Origin: Chengkuizengella sp. SCS-71B
GTDB lineage: Bacteria; Bacillota; Bacilli; Paenibacillales; KCTC-33759
Assembly (NCBI RefSeq): GCF_040100845.1
Contig: NZ_JAZHSH010000001.1
Span: 1,860,001 to 1,924,000 of the forward strand
Direction: 5' to 3'
Length of the DNA stretch: 64,000 bases
In this document: positions 15,980 to 24,575 of the stretch, one piece after another
How the letters are laid out: every line of letters begins with the position of its first letter
How positions within the stretch are numbered: the first letter of the stretch is position 1
Translations under genes and position numbers: made by a program
The notes under the pieces: model-generated
Databases searched by the model: none
Seen by the model: the letters and a program-made list of their open reading frames with translations, nothing else
What the model was told of the DNA's origin: nothing

Positions 15980-18442
15980 CTATACGTAATCAAGTGTATT
16001 TCGAATAGTTAATTGTGAAGCTTTCCATGCAGGATAGAAACTTGCTGCTGTGGATCCCAGCAAGATAAAAATTAACCAAATGAAAATAGCCATGGGTGAT
16101 AAAATGAGCGGCAGTGGAACATTAAAAGTCATGTTTCCGATCAGCTTTCCAATACTGGCAGACAAGGGTAATGAAATGGGAAGAGCAATGATCCAACTTA
16201 TGATACCAATGAAAATACCTTCACTGACTACATTGCGTAAAATTGTTCCAGTCCTTCCACCAATCGTACGAATAATCCCAAATTCTCTGGTACGCTCAAT
16301 TATGTTGGTACTCATTGATGAAATAAGACCGAGTCCACCAACGACTGCCATGATCATAGACATCATAATTAAGGCAAAAATAAGAAGGGAAATATGACCA
16401 GTTAATGCTTCGGCTAGCATAATCTCTGATATGATAGATTCTACATTGATGTTTTCTTTTGCTAGCACCTTTTCAAGCTCATTTTTCATGGCAGCTATAG
16501 ATTCTGGATCTTTTAAAGCTACACGCAATTTGTTTGATTGCTCTAATTGACCTGTAACTTCACCATATCCTTCTGAAGATATATAAACAGTATTTTTAGC
16601 TAAGTCTTCTCTCACAATGCCAACCACTTCAAATTGCACTGAATTTCCACGAATCAATAGTGGAAGGGAATCCCCTACGTGTAAATCTGGGAATAATGTT
16701 TTGGCATTATGGTTTAGTACAATAGCATTGTTGTTTTCTATTTCATCGAGCCAACTCCCTTTAATTAATGGCAAATCTATCATAGAACTATTTATTGGTA
16801 CAGAGCGAAGCGAGAAGCTTCCATGTCCACCGTCTGGATACGTTTGCACGATATTTAAACCATCTGATCGAACCCGGGCAGCTTCTTCTATATTCCAAAC
16901 TTCTACTTTTTCTACGCCAGGGATGTCTTCAAGGATTTGCTTCATTCGTTGTCTCGGTTCAGCATCATTTAATTTGATTTCCAAATCATAATGACGTTGT
17001 GAAGCGGCATCAGATATAATCTTTTCCCAACCTGCTTTAACATTTAAACCTGTTAGGAACATGCTACCTGCAACTGATAATAAGCAGATGGTGAGGATAA
17101 GACGCCCTTTTTTACGAAATGTATTTCGTAAAGATAGGATCAGAGTTCTATCTAATCCTTTTATTTTTCCGAGAAATGTCTCAAGTCGACTAGTACTGAG
17201 TGATTTCCTACTTACTCCGTATTCGCTGAGGGTTTCTCGAACAGTAATTCGAGTTACTCTTAAGATAGGGATGAGTGCTGTTAAAACAGGTATTAGAATA
17301 CCTGTTAACAGCAGAACAATGTAATTCCACAAAGGAAGGACATCACTGTAAATCGTAAAATTCAAGATCACTGCAATCATCTCAGCAAAAAGTCGTCCAA
17401 ATGTGATGCCTGCAGGCAAACCAATCAGAACAGCTATGATGCTCAAAACAACGACCATTAACAAATAAATACCAGCAATTTGTTTAGTACTTGCACCGAT
17501 TGCTTTCATAACACCAATTTGATGAATCTGTCCAGCAAGCATCCCGTTAATCATTGTGGCAATTAGAATAGCACTTAGAATCAATGCCATTAAACTGAAC
17601 AAAAGTAACATAATTACAATGGATGTGAGTTGGGATTGATGTGGATGTTGACCAGGGGGCGGGATTCGAATTTCTTCAATAGCAATCCCCTGTTGTTGCA
17701 TCCATTCTGCTAGTTTTCCAACATTTTGTTCAATTTTTGCTATATTCATTGTTTGATCTTGGAATAGTACTTTTAGAATGTGGAAAGACTCAGTCTCACC
17801 AAGTTGTTGCAGGGTGGATTCAGAAATATAACCAAACGCTCTTTGATCCTGTTCTGCTGGGGGCAAACTTGGATCATGTACGGTACCTGAGATGGATATT
17901 TGCTTCTTCTCTCCTGTAGAAGTTTTAATATAAAGAGTATCCCCAATATTTGCCTCTAAAAATATAAGTGCAGATCTCTCCAGTAAAATTGAACCATCTG
18001 GAGGAGGGGAAACACCAGACTCTGGTTCGAATGTTCCGATGTTCATGTTTTCAAAATCATCAATGCCAAATAACATAATCTCTTGCCATTCATTTGGTTG
18101 CATTTCAATTCTGGCATTTACCCAGGCTGTGGCTTCTACACCTTCTATCCCAGGTTGTTTTCTAACTTTTTCAAGGAGATTTTTATCACTATTTTTTAAA
18201 TCAACACTTTCCAATTCAATATAGGCGGAAGCGGGATTAGTGCTCATATAATTGAGATTAAGTTCGCGTGTGAGAATAGAATAGGAACTTAACATACTTG
18301 CAATTCCAAAAATACCGACTGCAATGGCGGTTACCATCATGATCCATCTGCCTTTTGCATTACGTAGATCTGCTATTACTTTTTTCCATCTTGGGCTAAA
18401 CACGGTGTACCTTCTCCCCATTTGTTTCAGATACGATTTCAC
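15980..18442 (-). CDS. ABC transporter permease, FtsX-like duplicated type
   Basis: An 820-aa permease with two FtsX-type membrane modules, each with large extracytoplasmic loops, in the order TM1, loop, TM2-4 (about 265-395), TM, loop, TM (about 680-810). This layout is typical of MacB/LolC-like peptide or lipoprotein exporters and antimicrobial-peptide resistance exporters. The gene overlaps the ATPase gene by 47 bp, so the two are translationally linked. A divergent TetR-type regulator lies on the far side. The substrate is not known; a hydrophobic compound or peptide sensed by the regulator is likely. Confidence 0.9.
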   Translation of the reverse strand: MKSYLKQMGRRYTVFSPRWKKVIADLRNAKGRWIMMVTAIAVGIFGIASMLSSYSILTRELNLNYMSTNPASAYIELESVDLKNSDKNLLEKVRKQPGIEGVEATAWVNARIEMQPNEWQEIMLFGIDDFENMNIGTFEPESGVSPPPDGSILLERSALIFLEANIGDTLYIKTSTGEKKQISISGTVHDPSLPPAEQDQRAFGYISESTLQQLGETESFHILKVLFQDQTMNIAKIEQNVGKLAEWMQQQGIAIEEIRIPPPGQHPHQSQLTSIVIMLLLFSLMALILSAILIATMINGMLAGQIHQIGVMKAIGASTKQIAGIYLLMVVVLSIIAVLIGLPAGITFGRLFAEMIAVILNFTIYSDVLPLWNYIVLLLTGILIPVLTALIPILRVTRITVRETLSEYGVSRKSLSTSRLETFLGKIKGLDRTLILSLRNTFRKKGRLILTICLLSVAGSMFLTGLNVKAGWEKIISDAASQRHYDLEIKLNDAEPRQRMKQILEDIPGVEKVEVWNIEEAARVRSDGLNIVQTYPDGGHGSFSLRSVPINSSMIDLPLIKGSWLDEIENNNAIVLNHNAKTLFPDLHVGDSLPLLIRGNSVQFEVVGIVREDLAKNTVYISSEGYGEVTGQLEQSNKLRVALKDPESIAAMKNELEKVLAKENINVESIISEIMLAEALTGHISLLIFALIMMSMIMAVVGGLGLISSMSTNIIERTREFGIIRTIGGRTGTILRNVVSEGIFIGIISWIIALPISLPLSASIGKLIGNMTFNVPLPLILSPMAIFIWLIFILLGSTAASFYPAWKASQLTIRNTLDYV

Positions 18443-19109
18443 CGTCAGACAGTAATATCGATCTTGTGAAAAAATGGTTTAAATCTCTTTCGTGTGTAAC
18501 CATCACGATTGTTTTTCCTTCGCTAATGAGACCTGTAAAGAGATCCATTACGATGTTTGTGGTTGCAGAATCAAGATTACCAGTCGGTTCATCAGCAACT
18601 AGTATGGGAGGGTCATTAGCTAACGCTCTAGCAATAGCTGCACGTTGTTGTTGACCGCCAGATAAATCAGAAGGTAAATTGTTGGCCTTTTCCGCAATGC
18701 CCATTTTGCTTAGCAGATTAATGGCTCGCTTGCGTCTTTCCTTTCTTGGATACGTTTTGCAAAAATCCATGGGCAGCATTATATTTTCTGCAACAGTAAG
18801 TGTGGGAAGTAATTGATAGAATTGAAAGATGACTCCGATATTTCTCCCACGCCAAACCGCCATTTGTTCTTGATTGAGAGAATGAATGCTTTTTGAAGCA
18901 ACATAAACTTCTCCAGAGGAAGGGGTGTCGATTCCGGTAATCATATTGATTAGCGTAGATTTTCCACTCCCAGATTGACCGACAAATGCTACGAATTCAC
19001 CCTTGTTTACTTCTAGATCAATTTCTTTTAAAGCAGTAAAGGTTTCTGATGATGAAGTATATATTTTACTTACTTTTTTAAGAGAAATGAGATGATTAAG
19101 TTTTGCCAT
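18396..19109 (-). CDS. ABC transporter ATP-binding protein (MacB/LolD type)
   Basis: A 237-aa ATPase with Walker A GQSGSGKST (about residues 43-51), the Q-loop FQFYQLLP, the signature LSGGQQQRAAIARAL and Walker B ILVADEPTGNLD, followed by the switch His in VTHE. Length and motifs fit the LolD/MacB family that works with FtsX-type permeases. The start ATG at 19109 is preceded by AAGGAGG on the minus strand. It is the first gene of the operon controlled from the shared intergenic region with the TetR gene. Confidence 0.93.
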   Translation of the reverse strand: MAKLNHLISLKKVSKIYTSSSETFTALKEIDLEVNKGEFVAFVGQSGSGKSTLINMITGIDTPSSGEVYVASKSIHSLNQEQMAVWRGRNIGVIFQFYQLLPTLTVAENIMLPMDFCKTYPRKERRKRAINLLSKMGIAEKANNLPSDLSGGQQQRAAIARALANDPPILVADEPTGNLDSATTNIVMDLFTGLISEGKTIVMVTHERDLNHFFTRSILLSDGEIVSETNGEKVHRV

Positions 19110-19142
19110 TGTGAACCTCCTTAAATTAATGATAATAAATAT

Positions 19143-19157
19143 TGAACAATGTGTTCA
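19143..19157. promoter_or_regulatory. candidate operator between the ABC operon and tetR-type gene
   Basis: TGAACA-ATG-TGTTCA is a perfect 6-bp inverted repeat with 3-bp spacer, 34 bp ahead of the ABC ATPase gene. A further TTGTTCA half-site lies at about 19211-19217, near the regulator gene. The divergent regulator is a TetR-type protein, which usually binds such palindromes in shared promoters. Confidence 0.5.
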
Positions 19158-19264
19158 TTATCGACTATAATGTACATAAAGAGATTAAACAATAATCAAT
19201 ATAGCTTGTATTGTTCAAAAAGAAACAGATTCATAAAAATTATTCATTAAAAGAGGGATTTTTC

Positions 19265-19852
19265 TTGAAGGAACAAAAAAAAGACAGAAGAGTTCAAAGA
19301 ACGAGAAATTTATTACACGAGGCACTTCAGGAACTTATGATAGAAAAAGGTTACGAAGCGATTACTGTCCAAGATTTAATAGATCGGGCAAATATCGGTC
19401 GATCAACTTTTTATTCTCATTTTGTGGATAAGGAAGAGCTGCTTGTTGAGAATGTAAATATATTAAGAGAGTTAATAAAAGAGCAGATGGTTAAAATTGA
19501 AACTATAAAAACGAAAGCATTTAGATTCGAGTTTAGTTTAAGTTTTCTGCAGCATGCACAAGATAGTAAACGTTTGTGGAAGGCAACTGTTGCACCAAGC
19601 GGATTGTTTGTTCTTCATCATATTAAACGAGTAATTTCTGACTTGATACGTGAAGAAATAACCATATCGAACTCTTTTAACTCGTTAAAAATTCCTCAAG
19701 ACATAGCGGTAGAGTTTGTAGTGAACACCTTGATGAGCCTTATTCATTGGTGGATGGATGGGGAAAAACATACACAAGTATCTGCTATTGAAGTAGATGA
19801 GATGTTTCATCAGTTAGTCTTAACAGGAATTGGGTCCGAGATTTTAAACTAG
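19265..19852 (+). CDS. TetR/AcrR family transcriptional regulator
   Basis: About 195 aa. The N-terminal helix-turn-helix covers residues 10-55: RTRNLLHEALQELMIEKGYE and the recognition region IGRSTFYSHF are characteristic. The C-terminal domain resembles the TetR_C YcaN-like type (VVNTLMSLIHWWMDG). The TTG at 19265 is chosen because AGAGGG lies 9 bases upstream; the reading frame is open to 19211. It is divergent from the ABC exporter operon and very likely represses it, responding to the exported compound. Confidence 0.88.
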   Translation: MKEQKKDRRVQRTRNLLHEALQELMIEKGYEAITVQDLIDRANIGRSTFYSHFVDKEELLVENVNILRELIKEQMVKIETIKTKAFRFEFSLSFLQHAQDSKRLWKATVAPSGLFVLHHIKRVISDLIREEITISNSFNSLKIPQDIAVEFVVNTLMSLIHWWMDGEKHTQVSAIEVDEMFHQLVLTGIGSEILN

Positions 19853-19930
19853 TACTCATTAAGTTAAAACAACTTGCATAAAAGATATAGGGACATAGAA
19901 ATTAGTAGATTAATCAAGGAGGATGTAAAT

Positions 19931-20455
19931 TTGAACAATATAGGAAATCATTATTTAGAAACCGTCGTACATAACTTTGAAGAATTGAAATCATTAGGTG
20001 AAAAATCGATTGCACAAGTAAATGAAAGTCAAATCAATTTTGCTGAAAATGAAGATTCAAACAGTGTGGCAATAATTGTAAAACACTTACATGGGAATAT
20101 GAAATCAAGATGGGAGAACTTTTTACTTGTTGATGGAGAATCTGTTGCAAGAGATCGAGATAGTGAATTTGAAGGGATTATTAATACTAAAGAAGAGTTG
20201 TTATCTATCTGGAATGAAGGTTGGGAATTTGTATTTAAAGCTATTCGGGGTTTAAATGAAGATGATCTAAATAAAACCACTACGATTAGAAATGAACCTC
20301 TAAGTGTATTACAAGCAATCCAAAGACAGCTCTCACATTATTCCTACCATGTTGGCCAAATTGTCTACTTATCAAAACAACTTTCAAGTTCATGGGTCTC
20401 CTTAAGTGTTCCAAAAGGAAAATCAAAAGAATTTAATAAACGTATGATGAACTAG
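19931..20455 (+). CDS. DinB-like protein (DUF1572 type)
   Basis: About 174 aa from the TTG at 19931, which follows AAGGAGG at a good distance. It is a four-helix DinB/YfiT-fold protein. The three metal-type histidines are visible: KHLHGNM (about 55-61) and SHYSYHVGQIVYLSKQL (about 136-152). The family includes thiol-dependent transferases such as bacillithiol S-transferases, but the substrate is unknown. The gene is followed by a hydrolase gene after 53 bp. Confidence 0.8.
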   Translation: MNNIGNHYLETVVHNFEELKSLGEKSIAQVNESQINFAENEDSNSVAIIVKHLHGNMKSRWENFLLVDGESVARDRDSEFEGIINTKEELLSIWNEGWEFVFKAIRGLNEDDLNKTTTIRNEPLSVLQAIQRQLSHYSYHVGQIVYLSKQLSSSWVSLSVPKGKSKEFNKRMMN

Positions 20456-20508
20456 AATACTTAAATCAACTTAAAATTAAAATACATTTTTTCCTGGGGG
20501 GGGTAGTT

Positions 20509-21192
20509 GTGCAACAATTAAAATGTAATTATACTACAACGATATCTCAAGAATCCTCATTAAATTATTTATTAACCTTGCCTAAAAGATATCTTGAAAC
20601 AGATGAAAAGAGACCATTGATTCTTTTTCTTCACGGAGTTGGTGAAAGAGGAGATGATCTCGAACTCATTAAAAAACATGGCATCCCCAAAATAGTTGGG
20701 GAAAAAGATGATTTTCCTTTTATTACAATTTCTCCACAATGTCCCGTAGAGTCGGTCTGGGATAGAGAACTAGAAATGTTATTTTTTTTAATTCAAGATG
20801 TAGCGCAAAACTATAAAGTGGACATTTCACGTATTTATTTGACGGGTATTAGTATGGGGGGATATGGGACATGGTGCTTAGCTGAAAAATACCCATCGTT
20901 GTTTGCGGCATTAATTCCAATCTGTGGTGTATCTTTGCCTTTAGTAAGATTTCGCAGTGGAATAAATCAGTTAAACAACACACCAATTTGGGTGTTTCAC
21001 GGCGCTGAAGATGAATCGGTCCCCATCCATCATTCAGAAGAAATGGTCAAAGCTTTACATCAAGCTGGCGGAAAAGTTAAGTTTACAATTTATCCTCATT
21101 TGGGTCATGACTCATGGACGAGAACATATGAGAATGAAGAAATTTATGAATGGATGCTGACCCATAAAAATGAGAATATTAAATTGCTTTAA
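20509..21192 (+). CDS. alpha/beta-hydrolase, esterase/phospholipase type
   Basis: A 227-aa cytoplasmic hydrolase beginning at GTG after a run of eight G. FLHGVGERG (about residues 43-51) is the oxyanion region. The nucleophile elbow GISMGGYGT stands at about residues 110-118. HGAEDESVP supplies the Asp, and HLGHDSW the His, so the catalytic triad is complete. It resembles the small carboxylesterase/phospholipase group (predicted peptidase-like esterases). The gene converges on a minus-strand gene with only 10 bp between stops and no terminator in between. Confidence 0.85.
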   Translation: MQQLKCNYTTTISQESSLNYLLTLPKRYLETDEKRPLILFLHGVGERGDDLELIKKHGIPKIVGEKDDFPFITISPQCPVESVWDRELEMLFFLIQDVAQNYKVDISRIYLTGISMGGYGTWCLAEKYPSLFAALIPICGVSLPLVRFRSGINQLNNTPIWVFHGAEDESVPIHHSEEMVKALHQAGGKVKFTIYPHLGHDSWTRTYENEEIYEWMLTHKNENIKLL

Positions 21193-21202
21193 AGGTTAAA
21201 AC

Positions 21203-21715
21203 TTATAATTGTGCAGCATTCCTCATTCGTATCATTGAAAAATGTAAAGTAGAAGAAAGCAGGTAGTTTTTTAAAGGCATTAGTGAAGGAGTTAATCTTA
21301 GTTCTACATTAGCTTTGACTAGATGTTCAATTAAATCTCCTAAGGGCTCAACTTGTTTTGGAATAATGGTTCTAGTAGATATATAATATCCAGCTCCCTC
21401 ATCAAAACAGTTAAATGATTCATTTGAAAAATGATATACATATAATTTTGTTTCTCTAATTGTCTGCAGCCATCCAGATTCAATTGCTATTACTTTTTCT
21501 GCGGTTGTAGACTTTTGGAACTCTTGTAAATCTACTGTTTTAGAATCAGATTTTGGCCAAAACCCTATTCGAGGGCATTCTCGCGGAAAATAATATAGAG
21601 GTGCATTTTTTTTGTCTATAGACCATACTACTGATGGAAGCTCTGGAAATGCATTGCTTTTTCGTGGTTCAAATTTGTTGATGTTTGGATTTTCACTAAA
21701 ATGAAATAAGATAAT
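21203..21715 (-). CDS. DUF6886-like protein read from an ATT start
   Basis: An open frame of 170 codons with no stop, missed by standard start rules. The protein starts (I/M)ILFHFSENPNINKFEPRKS and goes on with PLYYFPRECPRIGFWP, then ESGWLQ and YYISTRTIIPKQVEPLGDL. This pattern strongly resembles the small DUF6886 family of Bacilli (by recall, not verified). The family starts with a Met just before the LFHFSE motif. Here the codon at that place is ATT (21715-21713), with GGAGGAGGG 5 bases ahead. No ATG exists in frame until the far C-terminus. Either ATT is used, as in infC, or the gene has recently lost its start. Confidence 0.65.
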   Translation of the reverse strand: MILFHFSENPNINKFEPRKSNAFPELPSVVWSIDKKNAPLYYFPRECPRIGFWPKSDSKTVDLQEFQKSTTAEKVIAIESGWLQTIRETKLYVYHFSNESFNCFDEGAGYYISTRTIIPKQVEPLGDLIEHLVKANVELRLTPSLMPLKNYLLSSTLHFSMIRMRNAAQL

Positions 21716-21866
21716 GTTAACCCTCCTCCGAATAGAGATAAATGTTTCTTCATAATTTTCTTCTTATCGCTATTGGAGTATTATAACAAATTACAATCTT
21801 TTGGCAACTGATGTACAAATGCTTAAGGATAAATTTCAAAGAAAGTAAAAATATCAGATTATTATT

Positions 21867-21893
21867 AAGTCCCTTTTTTAAGGGGCTTTTTTT
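21867..21893 (+). terminator. plus-strand terminator beyond the convergent pair
   Basis: AAGTCCCTT pairs with AAGGGGCTT over a TTTT loop and is followed by seven T. The only upstream plus-strand gene is the esterase, ending 675 bp before. Its transcript could therefore run antisense over the minus-strand gene and stop here. Confidence 0.65.
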
Positions 21894-21918
21894 AAAACAT
21901 AGTAAATAATGGTGAATT

Positions 21919-21978
21919 CGCTATCCCTTAACTTGATGGCGAGGTGTCTCTACCAAAGGTTGGTAAATATTAATAGCG
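21919..21978 (+). other. three-way-junction-like RNA element in the 21.7-22.2 kb gap
   Basis: CGCTAT (21919-21924) pairs with ATAGCG (21973-21978), enclosing a CCTT/GAGG hairpin and a TACCAA/TTGGTA hairpin (about 21951-21965). This is a closed three-helix layout, and the TCTCTACC ahead of the third helix recalls purine riboswitch junctions, though other consensus bases are missing. It lies 196 bp ahead of the repeat-protein gene. The gap otherwise contains a terminator and AT-rich sequence. Confidence 0.3.
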
Positions 21979-22173
21979 AGTTGCAATTATCTATATTGAA
22001 AAAACTATTAAATTAATCATTGTTTACATTACATTCCAGCCCATAGATAAGAATCCAAGCAAATTCATTAGATACTTCATAAGATAGAATGAACGAGAAT
22101 AAATGAAAAGTTGATTATACAAGTATAATTTCATGTTTTTCTTATTTAAGAAGTTTGAAAGGAGGTTTATTAT

Positions 22174-23478
22174 ATGTCTTTTCATAATAAAGTAGAGGTG
22201 AAACAATTTGAGGTTGATATCCCAGAAAATAGCCGTAATACAGGAAAAGTAATTTCCATGACTCCTAATATACCTACTAAAGTTGCAGAAATTACTTTTG
22301 ACTGTTTAAAGCCAGGGGATTGCGTCTGGTTGAACAGCATATTCCATGTAGATAAAAGTGGTAGTGGTGTTGTTAGGGTTAATCACAGCATATTAAAAAA
22401 AAATGATGAGATTTATAGTGCAGCTACAGAGGTTGACGATTTTCAAGATGATTTAGGACAAATATTTTCTCAACAAACTGTGGATGTGATTACGACATTA
22501 GAAAAAGATGTAACCTACACGGTAGTTTGTTTTGCAGATCAGCAAGATGCTTTTTTACAAGGACCGATCACCTTTACAGGCACTCGTTTTGTCGAAGGAA
22601 AGAAGAGTTTTAAACGTATTTCCAATGGATTGTTAAAAAATGTATTAGAATTCCAATTTAGTCGTCCTCCCATAAACTCGAATACAGATGAAGGACCAAT
22701 TTCCATGACTCCTAATATACCTACTAAAGTTGCAGAAATTACTTTTAATTGTTTAAAGCCAGGGGATTGCGTCTGGTTAAACAGCATATTTCACGTAAAT
22801 AATGATACTGGTTTAACTGTTACGGTGAATCACAGAATCTTAAAAAATAATAATCCTATTTATACTGCGAGTACAAACATTGAAGATGGGGGTGAAGATA
22901 ATCAAGGACAAATATTTCCGCAACAGTTTGTGGATGTCATTACCACGCTAGAAAAAGATGTGACGTACACAGTCGTTTGTGATACAGATATGCCAATGGT
23001 AAATTTAAGTGGTCCTATTATTTTAACGGGTACTCGACTTGTAGAAGATCGGACACAATTCGAGTTTAACCCTCGCCCTCCTGTAAATTCAAATACATTT
23101 AAAACACCAATTTCCACGGACGATCTGATTCCTACTGAAGTCGCAACAATTACTTTTGACTGTTTAAAACCAGGGGATCGTATCTGGTTAAATAGCATAT
23201 TCCACGTAGATAATAATACTACTACTAGTTCTGTTGTTACGGTGAATCACAGAATATTAAAAAATAATGATCCCAATCCTATTTATAATGCATCTACAGA
23301 AATAGATTTTCCGACAAGAGATGGTCAAGGACAAATATTTTCGCAACAGTTTGTGGATGTGATTACGACATTAGAAAAAGATGTAACCTACACAGTTGTT
23401 TGTGATACAGATACATTACTGGTTAATTTAAGTGGTCCTATAATCTTTACGGGTACTCGACTTGTAAAAGATAAATGA
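22174..23478 (+). CDS. triple-repeat surface-type protein of 434 aa
   Basis: Three tandem copies of a 115-140-residue domain at about 20-140, 168-295 and 305-434. Each has VAEITFDCLKPGDCVWLNSI at the start, FVDVITTLEKDVTYTVVC in the middle and GPIxFTGTRLV at the end. The beta-rich pattern suggests a jelly-roll or TNF-like module. There is no signal peptide, so it may be made in the mother cell and laid on the spore. A strong AAAGGAGG site precedes the ATG. The stop overlaps the start of a 57-aa gene (ATGA). The family is not recognised; repeats 2 and 3 are the most similar to each other. Confidence 0.75.
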   Translation: MSFHNKVEVKQFEVDIPENSRNTGKVISMTPNIPTKVAEITFDCLKPGDCVWLNSIFHVDKSGSGVVRVNHSILKKNDEIYSAATEVDDFQDDLGQIFSQQTVDVITTLEKDVTYTVVCFADQQDAFLQGPITFTGTRFVEGKKSFKRISNGLLKNVLEFQFSRPPINSNTDEGPISMTPNIPTKVAEITFNCLKPGDCVWLNSIFHVNNDTGLTVTVNHRILKNNNPIYTASTNIEDGGEDNQGQIFPQQFVDVITTLEKDVTYTVVCDTDMPMVNLSGPIILTGTRLVEDRTQFEFNPRPPVNSNTFKTPISTDDLIPTEVATITFDCLKPGDRIWLNSIFHVDNNTTTSSVVTVNHRILKNNDPNPIYNASTEIDFPTRDGQGQIFSQQFVDVITTLEKDVTYTVVCDTDTLLVNLSGPIIFTGTRLVKDK

Positions 23479-23648
23479 TTTTAAATGTTCCAACTGAGGA
23501 AGAATTAAAACGTTATTATAATGTTGTTTGGGAAACAAAAAACTTCCAAGAAGAAAGCAGAAAACCATTAGAGATATACTCTAAACTTTCAATCAGCGAA
23601 GCACAAGAGCAATATAATGAAGTCATTAATAAGTTTCCACTAAAATGA
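23475..23648 (+). CDS. 57-aa protein coupled to the triple-repeat gene
   Basis: It starts inside the stop of the previous gene (ATGA overlap), which is a classic sign of translational coupling. The product is small, acidic and hydrophilic, with two predicted helices: TEEELKRYYNVVWETKN and ISEAQEQYNEVINKF. There is no signal peptide or motif. It may be a binding partner or an assembly factor of the repeat protein. It is too short for ordinary gene finders. Confidence 0.6.
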   Translation: MILNVPTEEELKRYYNVVWETKNFQEESRKPLEIYSKLSISEAQEQYNEVINKFPLK

Positions 23649-23741
23649 TTTTACTTTGCACCTGGTGACAGCTTCGCTGGTACTACCCGGAATACAAAAT
23701 TTTTGAAAGATATAATAAGAAATTACCTCATTAAATTTTTG

Positions 23742-23770
23742 TTGACAACATTTACTAAACAGAGTAAAAT
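23742..23770 (+). promoter_or_regulatory. sigma-A-type promoter of the methyltransferase gene
   Basis: TTGACA (23742-23747), a spacer of 17 bases and TAAAAT (23765-23770) form an almost consensus vegetative promoter 53 bp ahead of the ATG at 23823. Confidence 0.7.
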
Positions 23771-23822
23771 CTCTTATTACATTATGCCAAGAGTAATTTT
23801 TAATAATATAGGAGGAGTGGAA

Positions 23823-24517
23823 ATGTTCTATCAAACTAGTGAGTTTTATGATCTTATTTATAGCTTTAAAAACTATAGAGATGAAGCTGAAAAAATTAAA
23901 AAATATATTGATGAAATCCAACCTCACACAAAAACAATTTTAGATGTGGCTTGCGGAACAGGTGAACACGCATCATTTTTAAAAAAAAGCTACAAAATCG
24001 ATGGAATAGACTTAAATGAAGAATTTATTGAAATTGCAAAAACTAAAAATCCACAAGGAAACTACTATACAAGAGACATGACCCAATTTGATTTAAAACA
24101 AACTTATGATATCGTAATGTGTTTATTTAGTTCAATTGGTTATGTACAAACCATTGATAAACTTAAACATACAATAGAACAATTGAAAAAGCATCTTAAG
24201 GATGATGGTTTACTAATAATAGAACCTTGGTTTACTCCAGAAGTTTGGACCCCTGGTAGAGTTAATATTTTAACAACAGAAAAAGAAGGAATAAAAATAA
24301 ATAGGATGACTCATACAGAAAAGATGGGAACTTGTCTATTATGGATTTTCATTATTTGATAGGAAGCAGTGAAGGTATAGAACATGTTACTGAAAGACAT
24401 GAAATGGGGTTGTTTTCGATTCAAGATATGAAAGAAGCTTTTAAAAGTGCAGGACTTCAAGTGCAACATGATTCAAAGGGAATTAGCGGAAGAGGCATGT
24501 ACATAGGATCCAAATAA
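23823..24517 (+). pseudogene. SAM-dependent methyltransferase, frameshifted
   Basis: The start at 23823 (after GGAGGAGTGG) leads into a class I methyltransferase: ILDVACGTGEHASFL (motif I, about residues 39-53), GIDLNEEFI and an ILEPW-like motif (LIIEPWF). At about 24320-24330 the frame breaks. The rest of the domain (LSIMDFHYLIGSSEGIEHVTERHEMGLF and on) continues in the next frame to 24517. One extra A in AAAA near 24321 would restore a full protein of about 231 aa with the motif EKDGNLSIMDFHY. It may be a real pseudogene or a homopolymer sequencing error. Truncated translation would end at 24359. Confidence 0.8.
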
Positions 24518-24575
24518 ATATACTTCTGGATCCCTTTATTGCAATTAAGTAATAAATGATGATGGGGTGGACAAA

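Noticed and set aside
16050-16991. Plus-strand ORFs opposite the large permease
   Set aside because: They mirror the permease reading frame and lack ribosome sites and protein-like patterns.
21919-21978. Purine riboswitch upstream of the repeat-protein gene
   Set aside because: Only the TCTCTACC-like junction resembles the class; conserved loop and junction bases are missing, so no such call was made.
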